Assembly: GCA_009993885.1 (NCBI GenBank)
Contig: JAACSN010000003.1
Location: 1-64,000, forward strand
DNA length: 64,000 bases
Reading direction: 5' to 3'
Source of the DNA: Alphaproteobacteria bacterium
GTDB taxonomy: Bacteria; Pseudomonadota; Alphaproteobacteria; Caedimonadales; UBA9215
A program made the translations under genes and the position numbers. This document shows positions 9,305 to 18,204 of the stretch, piece by piece (the stretch's first letter is position 1; the number at the start of each line of letters is the position of its first letter). The notes under the pieces are model-generated. The model made no database searches. It was given only the letters and a program-made list of their open reading frames with translations, and was not told the DNA's origin.

Positions 9305-9957
9305 TATTTACAAACGCTCCTCAAGGCATCGATATTTGATTTATAGTCGCTTGTTTTAAAAATAGACGTGCCTGCAACAAGGACGGTAGCACCCGCTTCA
9401 ATACAAGCCGGGGCGGTTTCAGGCGTTACACCGCCGTCGACTTCGATCTCAATGGGGCGGTTGCCGATGATTTTTCTAACCTCTTTAATCTTTGGAAGTT
9501 GAGCTTGGATAAATTTTTGTCCTCCGAAACCCGGGTTAACCGACATCACCAAAACTTGATCAATATCTTCCAAGACGTATTTTAGAAAGTCATTATTTGT
9601 GGTGGGATTTAAGACCACACCTGCTTTAATGCCTTGGGCTTTAATAAGTTGAATCGTACGATGAAGGTGGGTTCCGGCCTCAGGATGCACAAGGATAATA
9701 TCCGCTCCGGCCTTTGCAAAATCGGCGATATAAGGATCGCAAGGCTCGATCATGAGGTGCGCTTCAAACGGAAGTTTTGTCTTGGTGCGTAAATCCCGGA
9801 TAAGCGCCGGTCCAAAAGTGATATTGGGGACAAAATGACCGTCCATAACGTCAAGATGAATGCGGTCTGCTCCGGCTGCTTCAAGCTTTTCAACTTCATC
9901 ACCAAGGTTTGAAAAGTTGGCCGACAAAATAGAAGGGGCAATTTGAATTTTTGTCAT
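9304..9957 (-). CDS. rpe: Ribulose-phosphate 3-epimerase
   Basis: A 217-residue TIM-barrel enzyme interconverting ribulose 5-phosphate and xylulose 5-phosphate in the pentose phosphate pathway. Motifs in order: IAPSILSANF at the N-terminus, HLDVMDGHFVPNITFG (metal ligands and active-site aspartate), the EAHLMI segment, VMSVNPGFGGQKF (phosphate loop) and EVDGGV (second catalytic aspartate). All key residues are present and length is standard. AGGGAT sits 7 bp before the ATG. It supplies pentose phosphates relevant to the PRPP-related genes at 15-19 kb, though the two sites are not in one operon. Confidence 0.97.
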   Translation of the reverse strand: MTKIQIAPSILSANFSNLGDEVEKLEAAGADRIHLDVMDGHFVPNITFGPALIRDLRTKTKLPFEAHLMIEPCDPYIADFAKAGADIILVHPEAGTHLHRTIQLIKAQGIKAGVVLNPTTNNDFLKYVLEDIDQVLVMSVNPGFGGQKFIQAQLPKIKEVRKIIGNRPIEIEVDGGVTPETAPACIEAGATVLVAGTSIFKTSDYKSNIDALRSVCK

Positions 9958-10016
9958 TGTTTTATCCCTAATTTCAAATAATAGAATTGTATTGTATTTT
10001 CTTTAAATAGATTTTT

Positions 10017-11213
10017 TTAGAAAGACTTATCCGTTGTTTGCAAGACTTGCAGACCTTGCTGTGTGACTTCGAGTATGGCGAGCTTACGCTCGGTGACGCC
10101 GCTTTGTTGCAAGCGAAAAACACCGTCAACGCCGTCAAAACCTCTGCTTTGTGTAAGCGCTGCAACAGAAAAAGCTTGTTCGCCATGGTGTCGACGTAAA
10201 ACAGCCAGCATGGAAATTGCGTCATAAGCAAGGGTTGCAAGGCGATTGGGTTCTTCGCCGTAAGCTTGCTTGTATTTCCCGTTGAAAGAAAAGCGTTCTT
10301 GGGGGGCAGGCGCTGCAATCCAAGCACCGGAAAGACTATGATTTTCAAAAACTTTCGTGTCATCCCATTGTCCTGTGCCCAGCAGCTGTATACCGCCTAA
10401 AGGAATTTCTTGGTAGAGAACGGCGGAAATAACGCGGGCAAGAGCTCTTCCGCCTTCAGGAATAAAAAGAGTGTCGATTTTTAAAGTTTTCAGAGGATTT
10501 AACTCATGAGAGAGGTTGTTTGAGTTCACATCATAAGTAATAAATTCTACATCAAAACGATATTGTTTTTTGAGATGCTGTACTTCACGTTCAACCAAGG
10601 CGCCATACTCGTTTCTAGGAATAAGCACGCCAAAGGCTTTTTTCCCGCGGCTTGCGGCATAGGACACAATTCGGCGTATTTGCTCTTCCGGAGAGAATCC
10701 AAGAACGAAAACACCACCGTTCGCGATGTCTTTATTATTCGAAAAGGACACAACATTAATGTGGGCGCGCCGAGAAATCTGTGAGACGGCTTGGACATTG
10801 TTGGAAAAAATAGGCCCGATGATGATACCTGCACCCTCTTGGATGGCTTTTTGAGCCGCTTGAGCCGCACCTGTTGTTGAACTTTTGGTATCGTACATGG
10901 CAATATTGATAGCGTCATTCGCGTGGTCGAAAAGGCTCATTTCGGCTGCTTTTTCCAAGGAGTGCCCAAGAGCCTCATGTTGACCGGATAAGGGAATCAA
11001 TAAGGCGACTTTATCCGACTTTTTAACTTGGTCTTGCGGTTTGGCAATTGTGCTTTCATCAATCACGGGTTTTAAAACTGTGGGGCTTTGTTGAGAGCAG
11101 GCATTTAGAAGTAAAAGGCTTATCAATATCAATGAGCCGAAGCAGCGGCGCGTTATATCTCTTGTTATGCAAGATAAGCTCGCGTATTTTGGTAGAGAAA
11201 AAAAGTGAGTCAT
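10017..11213 (-). CDS. Penicillin-binding-protein activator, LpoA/YraM-like lipoprotein
   Basis: A 398-residue lipoprotein with a type-I periplasmic-binding-protein fold. A lipobox (LLNAC, cysteine near residue 39) follows a hydrophobic stretch. The body starts with KVALLIPLSGQHEALG, the typical beginning of LpoA C-terminal-domain and amino-acid-ABC-receptor-like proteins. Alphaproteobacteria commonly carry this single-domain form next to rsmI, as here. The E. coli relative stimulates PBP1A from the outer membrane; whether this one does is inference. The only plausible start is ATG 11213, preceded by AAGGA. It lies 4 bp from the divergent rsmI start, so the two genes' promoters must sit inside each other's coding sequence or further away. 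Confidence 0.85.
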   Translation of the reverse strand: MTHFFSLPKYASLSCITRDITRRCFGSLILISLLLLNACSQQSPTVLKPVIDESTIAKPQDQVKKSDKVALLIPLSGQHEALGHSLEKAAEMSLFDHANDAINIAMYDTKSSTTGAAQAAQKAIQEGAGIIIGPIFSNNVQAVSQISRRAHINVVSFSNNKDIANGGVFVLGFSPEEQIRRIVSYAASRGKKAFGVLIPRNEYGALVEREVQHLKKQYRFDVEFITYDVNSNNLSHELNPLKTLKIDTLFIPEGGRALARVISAVLYQEIPLGGIQLLGTGQWDDTKVFENHSLSGAWIAAPAPQERFSFNGKYKQAYGEEPNRLATLAYDAISMLAVLRRHHGEQAFSVAALTQSRGFDGVDGVFRLQQSGVTERKLAILEVTQQGLQVLQTTDKSF

Positions 11214-11217
11214 CGTT

Positions 11218-12090
11218 ATGCCGTCCTTCGATAAAGAGTCTATAGAGAATTTTATAGATAACGGATCAAAATGTAAATATCCCCCGGGACTTTACTTGGT
11301 TGCAACCCCCGTTGGGAATCTGGAAGATATTACATTGCGGGCGCTTGCGACCTTGGCAAAGGCTGATTTTATTGCTTGCGAAGATACCCGTGTTACAAAA
11401 AAACTATTGTCTCATTACGGGATTCATAAGCCTCTTTTAATTTATAATGACGCAAAAGGAGATCCGACGGGGGGGCAGATTATGGCACACTTACGGGAGG
11501 GAAAGCGCCTGGCTCTTGTCTCTGACGCCGGGATGCCTCTTATTTCCGACCCCGGATATAAGTTGGTCCAAAGCGTTATTGCTGAAAATATCTATGTCAC
11601 TTGTATTCCCGGGCCCTCTGCCGGATTGGCGGCTCTCCTTTTGTCCGGTCTTCCGAGTGACTGTTTTTCCTTTCAAGGCTTTTTTCCTCGCAAGGAAAAG
11701 GAAACACAAGGCGTGTTGGGTGCCTTGCAAGAGGATCAAACGGTGATTTTTTACGAATCGCCAAAGCGACTTGAACAAACGTTAAAGCGTTTGAAGGAGT
11801 CTAACAGCATCCAAAACATGGCGGTCGCACGTGAACTGACGAAGAATTTTGAGCAAGTGATCCGAGGCACGCCGTCGGAAATTTTAGATCAATTAGCCGA
11901 CTTTCCCTTAAAAGGAGAATTGGTTTTGATTCTGCGTACCAAGGCCAAAGAGTTGACACAGGATGAGATTGATGCACACTTAATAAGAGCGCTTGAGAAT
12001 CAAGGGGTTAAGGGGGCTGTGCAAGACGTCACGGCCTTAACGGGGATTTCGAAAAAACAACTTTATCAACGCGCCCTAGAGCTAAAATGA
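11218..12090 (+). CDS. rsmI: 16S rRNA (cytidine(1402)-2'-O)-methyltransferase
   Basis: A 290-residue tetrapyrrole-methylase-fold enzyme that 2'-O-methylates C1402 of 16S rRNA. Diagnostic blocks are GLYLVATPVGNLEDIT, the CEDTRVTKKLL segment, SDAGMPLISDPG, and CIPGPSAGLAALLLSGLP. The C-terminal helical part ends with TGISKKQLYQRAL, as in other RsmI proteins. About 23 extra residues precede the conserved core, and no better start codon exists between 11218 and the core. Its stop overlaps a possible ATG (12087) of the next gene, indicating one operon with the ligase-like gene and the pseudouridine synthase. Confidence 0.95.
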   Translation: MPSFDKESIENFIDNGSKCKYPPGLYLVATPVGNLEDITLRALATLAKADFIACEDTRVTKKLLSHYGIHKPLLIYNDAKGDPTGGQIMAHLREGKRLALVSDAGMPLISDPGYKLVQSVIAENIYVTCIPGPSAGLAALLLSGLPSDCFSFQGFFPRKEKETQGVLGALQEDQTVIFYESPKRLEQTLKRLKESNSIQNMAVARELTKNFEQVIRGTPSEILDQLADFPLKGELVLILRTKAKELTQDEIDAHLIRALENQGVKGAVQDVTALTGISKKQLYQRALELK

Positions 12091-12116
12091 TGAGAAATAA
12101 TAATAGAGGAATTTCG

Positions 12117-13004
12117 ATGAAACGACTTTTTCTAACTTTTTTAACGTTATGTTTGATGTGTACTCCTTCTCGGAGCTCTTTAGAGGCGACTTTTAGGGAA
12201 GGGAGCATTGCCCTCAATGACGGCACACTTATAAAACGTTTTCATTACGGCGAAGTCGACTCCACACAAAAAAGAGCAAAAAATCATTTAAGTACGGAGC
12301 AATGGACTGTTGTAACAGCCGATTCACAGAGTCAAGGCTACGGTTTATGGGGACGAGCTTGGGAATCGCCAATCGGTAATTCTTTTTCAACATTTTGTAT
12401 ACCTTTTGATATTAAACACATGAGACATGTAAGTTGGATTCCCCTTTTTGCAGGACTTGCTGTGGCGGACACTCTTGCCGCTCTTGGTGTGCCCGAGGAT
12501 AAAATAGGATTACGTTGGATCAATAATGTTCTTGTTTCAGAGAAAAAAATTGCCGGTATCCTTGTTGAAATGGCTCTTGAGGATAGCCTCATGATGTTAA
12601 GGGTCGGCATTGGTATTAATGTTGATATGACAGGTGATGTCTTGAATAGCATTGACCAACCTGCAACGTCCCTTCGACAACTTTTAGGCATTACTCTGTC
12701 GTCGGATGAGGTGTTGCCGGTGCTTACAAGTAAGTTGAAAGATCGTTTTCTAGCTTTTGAAGAAACGCTTTCTCCCCTTAATGATTATGCTTTAAAACTG
12801 CTTTATCAAAATGAAGAAGTCGTTGTTCGTGAGGGTGAAATCGCTAGGGACGGCGAGGATAAAACGGTTTATGGTTTCAAGGAAACCAAAGGAATTTTCC
12901 TTGGTGTAACGCCGGAGGGTTTCTTGATGTTGAGACCGGCTTTGGGCGAGGATATTATTGTTTCTTCCGGGGAAATTGTTCCAAGGGTAGATTATGACTC
13001 CTAA
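12117..13004 (+). CDS. Biotin-protein-ligase-like protein with an export-like N-terminus and degenerate biotin motif
   Basis: 295 residues from the ATG at 12117, chosen for its AGAGGA site 7 bp upstream; 12087 is an in-frame alternative overlapping rsmI. Residues 1-20 (MKRLFLTFLTLCLMC) look like a Sec signal or membrane anchor, which a cytoplasmic BPL should not have. The rest covers the BPL catalytic domain and C-terminal cap. The biotin/ATP loop, normally GRGRRGRxW, reads GYGLWGRAW (74-82), losing three arginines of the consensus. The KWPND block is RWINN (133-137). The lysine of KIAGIL (K144) and the SPIGN segment remain. It overlaps the next gene by 11 bp. It may be inactive, use another acyl-adenylate, or biotinylate without specificity; none of these is shown. 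Confidence 0.8.
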   Translation: MKRLFLTFLTLCLMCTPSRSSLEATFREGSIALNDGTLIKRFHYGEVDSTQKRAKNHLSTEQWTVVTADSQSQGYGLWGRAWESPIGNSFSTFCIPFDIKHMRHVSWIPLFAGLAVADTLAALGVPEDKIGLRWINNVLVSEKKIAGILVEMALEDSLMMLRVGIGINVDMTGDVLNSIDQPATSLRQLLGITLSSDEVLPVLTSKLKDRFLAFEETLSPLNDYALKLLYQNEEVVVREGEIARDGEDKTVYGFKETKGIFLGVTPEGFLMLRPALGEDIIVSSGEIVPRVDYDS

Positions 13005-13734
13005 GGAAGACACTTTCTCTGAAAAGCCGGAACGCCTTGCTAAGGTTATGGCAAGATCGGGAGTTTGTTCCCGTCGAGAGGCTGAGCGTTGGATTGCCGA
13101 TGGGCGTGTGAGGGTGAATGAAGCTCTCGTCGAGACACCGGCAACCCTTGTTGTGTCGACGGATATGATCGAAGTTGACGGTCGGCTTTTGCCCAAGAAA
13201 GAAAAAACGCGGATGTGGCTTTTTCATAAACCCCGCGGTGTCGTGACCACTCATTTTGATCCGGAAGGTCGAGAAACTTTATTTGATCTGTTGCCTCGTC
13301 ACTTGCCGGATCATGTTATTTCCGTCGGGCGACTGGATCTTATGAGCGAAGGCCTGATTCTCCTAACCAATGACGGGGAAGTGGCTCGTAAGCTTGAGCA
13401 TCCCGAGAGCGAAATTCCTCGTATTTATCAGGTGCGTATCTTTGGACACCTTGACCCTCTAGGGCTCGAACAACTTACAAAAGGAATTACTGTCAATGGT
13501 GTGGATTACGGGCCTATTCAGTGGCGCCGCGGGCCTCAAAAAGGTGATAATCAGTGGCTTGAGATGACCCTGACAGAAGGGAAAAATCGTGAGATCAGGA
13601 AAGTGATCGACCATATCGGCGGCCGAGTCAATCGTTTGATTCGTGTTGCCTATGGTCCTTTTAAATTAGGTGATCTTGAGTTAGGTAAGCTGAGGGAAAT
13701 ACCCTCGGCGGCTCTGACGGGCTTTCTTCAATAA
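12994..13734 (+). CDS. RsuA/RluB/RluE-family rRNA pseudouridine synthase
   Basis: A 246-residue enzyme with an N-terminal S4 RNA-binding domain (about residues 9-55, RLAKVMARSGVCSRREAE) and an RsuA-type catalytic domain. The catalytic aspartate is in VGRLDLMSEGLILLTND, and the family motif GKNREIRKV follows. It converts a uridine of rRNA to pseudouridine. The S4 domain with this length resembles RluB (23S U2605) more than the 16S-specific RsuA, but site specificity is not certain. It starts inside the end of the ligase-like gene (11-bp overlap), suggesting translational coupling. Confidence 0.9.
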   Translation: MTPKEDTFSEKPERLAKVMARSGVCSRREAERWIADGRVRVNEALVETPATLVVSTDMIEVDGRLLPKKEKTRMWLFHKPRGVVTTHFDPEGRETLFDLLPRHLPDHVISVGRLDLMSEGLILLTNDGEVARKLEHPESEIPRIYQVRIFGHLDPLGLEQLTKGITVNGVDYGPIQWRRGPQKGDNQWLEMTLTEGKNREIRKVIDHIGGRVNRLIRVAYGPFKLGDLELGKLREIPSAALTGFLQ

Positions 13735-13753
13735 AACTTCTTTTTTCTTTATT

Positions 13754-13781
13754 TTGTAGTTTTTCAAAACTTTGTTATTCT
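13754..13781 (+). promoter_or_regulatory. Candidate sigma-70 promoter for the DASS transporter
   Basis: TTGTAG (13754-13759) and TATTCT (13776-13781) are separated by 16 bp and lie about 30 bp ahead of the transporter start, which has a GGGAG ribosome site. Match is moderate; found by eye only. Confidence 0.35.
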
Positions 13782-13811
13782 TATGTCATACAGGGAAAAC
13801 GGGAGAAAAAT

Positions 13812-15299
13812 ATGTTGCAAACGGGCAATGTCATAAAAGGGAACGCAGCAGGCTTTGCGTCTGAAATTCAAGGACAAAAGCAATCCCGAAAACGGCAAGG
13901 GGCAAAACTCCTACCAAGTCTGCTCGTGTTAACCGCAGCTTCTGTTTTTTGGATGATGGCGCCTCCGGAGGGACTCACTGCTCAAACATGGCACCTTTTG
14001 ATTATTTTTATAGCAACCGTTGTGGCGGTTATTTTAAAGCCTCTTCCCATCGGATCTATTTCTCTTATCGCAACAACTTTTTGTATCACTACGCAAACCT
14101 TAACCTTGGATCAAGCTCTTACAGCCTTTAGCTCGGGAATTGTTTGGCTTGTGGTGTTGGCTTTCTTTTTGGCTATGGGGTTTAAAAACACAGGCCTTGG
14201 AACGCGCATTGCTTATTTTTTTGTAGCGTTGTTAGGAAAAAGTACCCTTGGGCTTTCCTATGGATTTGTTTTAACGGAATTGTTATTGGCTCCTTTTGTG
14301 CCGAGCAACACAGCCCGAGGAGCGGGTATTATTTTTCCTGTGGTCAATGCCCTTGCAAAAGAACAAGGGAGCGACCCTAAAGATAAAACAGAGCGTAAAC
14401 TCGGTTCTTTTTTATTAACCGTTTGTTTTCAAGTTAATATGGTAACCTCGGCTATGTTTTTAACAGGCCTTGTGGGAAATCCGCTTATTGCTAACCTTGC
14501 TCAAAGCGCGAATGTGACCATTGATTGGGGGACGTGGGCGCTGGCAGCTATTGTACCGGGCTTGGCAAATTTGGCTCTGATTCCATGGGCTCTTTATAAA
14601 TTTTATCCCCCCGAGGTAACACATTCACCCAAAGCCCGGTTGATTGCCAAGGAAAAACTTAAAAACCTCGGGCCTTTGTCTATGAATGAGAAGTTGATGC
14701 TCGCAACATTTGCCGGCATCTTAACTCTCTGGATTTTCGGGGGACAATACGGCATTAAACCGACAACCGCAGCGCTTATCGGTTTTGCTATTTTGTTGTT
14801 CTTTGGTGTGTTGAGCTGGAAGGACTGCATAAAAGAAACAGGCGCTTGGGAAACGTTGATGTGGTTTGCGCCCTTCCTTATGATGGCAGGCTTTTTAACA
14901 AAATTCGGCATGATGGAATGGTTCTCCCTTCAAATGAAAGGCGTTGTCGGCGGTTTGAGTTGGCCCGTTACTTTTGTTATTGTCGCTTTTGTTTATTTTT
15001 ATATTCATTATCTTTTTGCAAGTGTGACCGCCAGAATAACAGCGCTTTACGGAGCTCTTCTTGCCGTTTTGGTTGCTGCCGGAACGCCGCCGATGCTTGC
15101 GGCCATGGGGCTTGCCGTTCTATCTGCTTTAGCCGGAACATTAACGCATTTTGGCACAGGAACGGCTCCTGTTTATTTTGGAGCGGGGTATGTTTCCGTT
15201 AAAGATTGGTGGCGTAACAGTTTTTTCTTGAGTGCCGTTAATTTGACCGTTTGGGCGGTTGTCGGAGGAATATGGTGGAAATGCCTCGGATATTGGTAG
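13812..15299 (+). CDS. DASS-family (SLC13-type) dicarboxylate/2-oxoglutarate transporter
   Basis: A 495-residue polytopic membrane protein with about 12-14 hydrophobic segments. It contains the divalent anion:sodium symporter signature around APFVPSNTARGAG, where the SNT motif forms part of the sodium and substrate site, and a second half-site near THFGTGTAP. It resembles the CitT/TtdT/plastid 2-oxoglutarate-malate translocator branch, which exchanges C4-C5 dicarboxylates or citrate. For a host-associated bacterium such a carrier could import host carboxylates. The exact substrate and whether it is symport or antiport cannot be read from the sequence. About 35 residues before the first membrane segment are hydrophilic and basic. 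Confidence 0.9.
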   Translation: MLQTGNVIKGNAAGFASEIQGQKQSRKRQGAKLLPSLLVLTAASVFWMMAPPEGLTAQTWHLLIIFIATVVAVILKPLPIGSISLIATTFCITTQTLTLDQALTAFSSGIVWLVVLAFFLAMGFKNTGLGTRIAYFFVALLGKSTLGLSYGFVLTELLLAPFVPSNTARGAGIIFPVVNALAKEQGSDPKDKTERKLGSFLLTVCFQVNMVTSAMFLTGLVGNPLIANLAQSANVTIDWGTWALAAIVPGLANLALIPWALYKFYPPEVTHSPKARLIAKEKLKNLGPLSMNEKLMLATFAGILTLWIFGGQYGIKPTTAALIGFAILLFFGVLSWKDCIKETGAWETLMWFAPFLMMAGFLTKFGMMEWFSLQMKGVVGGLSWPVTFVIVAFVYFYIHYLFASVTARITALYGALLAVLVAAGTPPMLAAMGLAVLSALAGTLTHFGTGTAPVYFGAGYVSVKDWWRNSFFLSAVNLTVWAVVGGIWWKCLGYW

Positions 15300-15339
15300 G
15301 CGTCTCTTTTTATTCCCCCCCACTCAATAGGATACTCTA

Positions 15340-16698
15340 ATGAAAATTACTTTTTTAGGCGCAACGGAAACGGTTACAGGATCAAAATATCTCATCGAAC
15401 AGGGAGATAAAAAAATCCTTGTGGATTGCGGATTGTTTCAAGGTTACAAGGAATTGCGTCTTCGCAATTGGAATAGGCTGCCTTTTGATCCAGAAGCCCT
15501 TGATGCGGTTCTTTTAACCCATGCACATATTGATCACAGCGGTTATATTCCTTTGTTGGTGAAGCAAGGATTTAAGGGAAAAATTTATTGCTCCGAAGCA
15601 ACCTATGCTCTTTGTCAAATTTTGCTCCCCGATAGCGGTTATTTGCATGAAGAAGATGCAAGGCGAGCCAATAAATACGGTTATACAAAACACAAACCGG
15701 CTTTGCCTTTGTATACGGAAAAAGATGCAAGAGATTCTCTTCATCGGTTTCATACGGTAAGTTTCGGGAATCCTGTTTACCTTGATGACGAATTTCATTT
15801 TACCTTAAGTCGAGCAGGACATATCTTAGGCGCCTCTTTTATTGCTCTTTCCGATACGCAAAGAACAGTTACTTTTTCCGGAGATCTCGGTCGTTATAAT
15901 GATCCCATTATGAAGGATCCGGCGGAACTTCAACATACTGATTTTTTACTTGTCGAATCAACTTACGGAGATCGTTTGCACCCTAAAATAGACCCGTTGG
16001 AAGAAATTGGCGAGATCGTTCGCAGTACTGCTGCTAAGGGGGGGAGTATAATTATACCGGCCTTTGCCGTCGGGCGCGCTCAGTCCGTGCTGTACTATCT
16101 CTATCATTTAAAAAAGTCCGGTTCTATTCCCGATTTGCCCGTATTTTTGGATAGCCCCATGGCCATCAGTGCAACAAAGCTATTATGCCAGTTTCATAAT
16201 GAACATCGGCTTCCCAAGGGGCTTTGTGCAGATGTTTGCGGTGTGGCAACCTATGTGAATACCGTTGACGATTCCAAACGTCTTGAGCAGTTGCGTGTAC
16301 CGAGTGTGATTATTTCAGCCAGTGGCATGGCAACAGGAGGTCGCATCTTACATCATCTTAAATATTTTATGGGCGACCCTAGAAACACAATTCTCTTTAC
16401 CGGTTTTCAAGCCGGCGGCACAAGAGGAGACCGTATGCTGAAAGGCGAAACAGAGATTAAGATTCATGGCCAATTTTATTCGGTAAAAGCGCGTGTTGAA
16501 AATCTAAGCAGCCTGTCGGCACATGCGGATTATGAAGGTATTTTAAAGTGGCTTAGGGGTTTCAAAAATCCTCCTAAAAAGACTTTTATTACCCACGGTG
16601 AACTTGCTGCGTCAGTGTCCCTTAAGGAGAAAATAGAAAAAGAATTGGGATGGGATGTTGTTATTCCTCGGTATTTGGACTCGCAGGAGTTATCATGA
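15340..16698 (+). CDS. Metallo-beta-lactamase/beta-CASP ribonuclease-like protein
   Basis: A 452-residue MBL-fold hydrolase of the CPSF73/YSH1-like bacterial branch. The zinc motif THAHIDH gives H61, H63, D65 and H66. Later metal ligands lie in SRAGHILGA, and FSGDLGR follows. The beta-CASP insertion is bounded by VESTYGDR, and the C-terminal motif SSLSAHADYEG is present. Family members are zinc-dependent RNA endo/exonucleases. No KH RNA-binding domain is present. Its stop overlaps the start of the phosphorylase gene (ATGA at 16695-16698). That coupling suggests it supplies nucleotides to the next enzymes. Confidence 0.9.
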   Translation: MKITFLGATETVTGSKYLIEQGDKKILVDCGLFQGYKELRLRNWNRLPFDPEALDAVLLTHAHIDHSGYIPLLVKQGFKGKIYCSEATYALCQILLPDSGYLHEEDARRANKYGYTKHKPALPLYTEKDARDSLHRFHTVSFGNPVYLDDEFHFTLSRAGHILGASFIALSDTQRTVTFSGDLGRYNDPIMKDPAELQHTDFLLVESTYGDRLHPKIDPLEEIGEIVRSTAAKGGSIIIPAFAVGRAQSVLYYLYHLKKSGSIPDLPVFLDSPMAISATKLLCQFHNEHRLPKGLCADVCGVATYVNTVDDSKRLEQLRVPSVIISASGMATGGRILHHLKYFMGDPRNTILFTGFQAGGTRGDRMLKGETEIKIHGQFYSVKARVENLSSLSAHADYEGILKWLRGFKNPPKKTFITHGELAASVSLKEKIEKELGWDVVIPRYLDSQELS

Positions 16699-18203
16699 CG
16701 CTTTCTAAATCGACACTTCATCTAAAGCGCCTTGGCATTGATACTTATAAGGAAGCTGTTGTTTATATGCGAGAAGATTGCCATGTTTGCTTGGCAGAAG
16801 GATTTGAGGTTCAAGCCCGTGTGAAGGTAAGTTTGGGGGAGCGTTCTATTATTGCAACCTTGAATATGATTAAGACCGACTTTTTGGACCAAGGAAGAGC
16901 AAGTTTATCAGAGCATGCTTGGCACCTTCTTGCTGCCCGTGAGGGAGATGAAATTACGGTCACACATGCAAAATCCATCCCTTCCCTTAGTCTTGTTCGT
17001 TCAAAAATTTACGGTAATGCCCTTTCGGGTGATAATTTTTGTGAGATTATCAAGGATATTACCTTCGGGCGTTATTCTGATATCCATATTTCTTCCTTTT
17101 TAACGGCTTGTGCCGGAGGGCGTTTGAGTTCCCAAGAAATCATTGAGTTAACACAGGCTATGGTAACTGTAGGAGATCGTTTAAGCTGGCCGTCGGATAT
17201 TGTTGTAGATAAACACTGTGTCGGCGGATTGCCCGGTAATCGCACAACACCTATCATTGTTTCTATTGTTGCAGCCTTTGGCTTAACCATGCCCAAAACC
17301 TCTTCTCGGGCTATTACTTCTCCTGCAGGCACTGCCGATACTATGGAAGTGCTGGCTCCTGTTGAATTAGACGCTCTTACATTACAAAATGTAGTAAAAA
17401 AAGAAAAGGGGTGCATTGTATGGGGAGGGTCTGTTTCTCTAAGCCCTGCTGACGATATGATCATTCATGTAGAAAGGGCTCTTGATCTTGATAGTGAAGG
17501 TCAGTTGGTTGCCTCGGTTTTATCCAAAAAAATTGCAGCAGGTTCAACCCATGTTTTGATTGATATTCCCATTGGCCCGACAGCAAAGGTTCGCTCTCAA
17601 AAAAAAGCGCATCTCTTGAAGGATTACTTGGAATCCGTTGGCAAAAGTCTCGGTATCGTTGTGAAAATTATTTTTAGCGACGGCACACAACCCGTGGGTC
17701 GTGGTGTTGGCCCTGCCCTTGAAGCCCGCGACCTTGTGTCTGTTTTAAAGCTTGCCCCCGATGCACCGCAAGATTTGAGAGAGCGTAGCCTTGTTTTGGC
17801 CGGTCATATTATTGAGTTTTCTCCTGATGTAAAGGAGGGTGAGGGCTTAGGCATTGCGACACAAATACTTGATAGCGGGCAAGCTTGGGAAAAATTCCAA
17901 AGAATCTGTGAAGCGCAAGGAGGCATGAGAGAAATCCCAAAAGCGCCGTTTACTTATGTTTATAAAGCGAAAAAGCGAGGTACTGTTATGAATATTGATA
18001 ATCGTCGACTTGCTCTTGTGGCCAAGTTTGCGGGAGCGCCGTCGGCAAAGGCGGCAGGAATTGACCTTTCTATTTTTCTTGGAAAGAACATTGAAAAAGG
18101 CGACGGTCTTTTTACAGTTCATGCAAACTCGCCGGGAGAGCTTGCTTATGCCTTGGGTTATTTGCATGATAATGCGGATATTATAACAATGCAGGAGGGA
18201 TAA
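16695..18203 (+). CDS. Thymidine/AMP-phosphorylase-family nucleotide phosphorylase
   Basis: 503 residues. The ATG at 16695 has CAGGAG upstream and overlaps the nuclease stop; a longer frame exists but only inside the previous gene. An N-terminal beta-rich domain of about 85 residues precedes the catalytic part, as in archaeal AMP phosphorylases and unlike DeoA. The signature DKHCVGGLPGNRTT (from D172) binds phosphate. The block SRAITSPAGTADTMEVL and a helical/hammerhead C-terminal region complete the fold. Archaeal relatives split NMPs with phosphate to give a free base and ribose 1,5-bisphosphate. Whether this bacterial protein takes NMPs or nucleosides is open, but the N-terminal domain favours NMPs. 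Confidence 0.9.
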   Translation: MTLSKSTLHLKRLGIDTYKEAVVYMREDCHVCLAEGFEVQARVKVSLGERSIIATLNMIKTDFLDQGRASLSEHAWHLLAAREGDEITVTHAKSIPSLSLVRSKIYGNALSGDNFCEIIKDITFGRYSDIHISSFLTACAGGRLSSQEIIELTQAMVTVGDRLSWPSDIVVDKHCVGGLPGNRTTPIIVSIVAAFGLTMPKTSSRAITSPAGTADTMEVLAPVELDALTLQNVVKKEKGCIVWGGSVSLSPADDMIIHVERALDLDSEGQLVASVLSKKIAAGSTHVLIDIPIGPTAKVRSQKKAHLLKDYLESVGKSLGIVVKIIFSDGTQPVGRGVGPALEARDLVSVLKLAPDAPQDLRERSLVLAGHIIEFSPDVKEGEGLGIATQILDSGQAWEKFQRICEAQGGMREIPKAPFTYVYKAKKRGTVMNIDNRRLALVAKFAGAPSAKAAGIDLSIFLGKNIEKGDGLFTVHANSPGELAYALGYLHDNADIITMQEG

Positions 18204-18204
18204 A

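Noticed and set aside
12792-13196. Minus-strand frame spanning the ligase-like and pseudouridine synthase genes
   Set aside because: Overlaps two supported genes and has no start signal or domain.
16650-16694. Upstream in-frame ATG of the phosphorylase
   Set aside because: It lies within the nuclease coding sequence; ATG 16695 has a good CAGGAG site and matches the conserved start.
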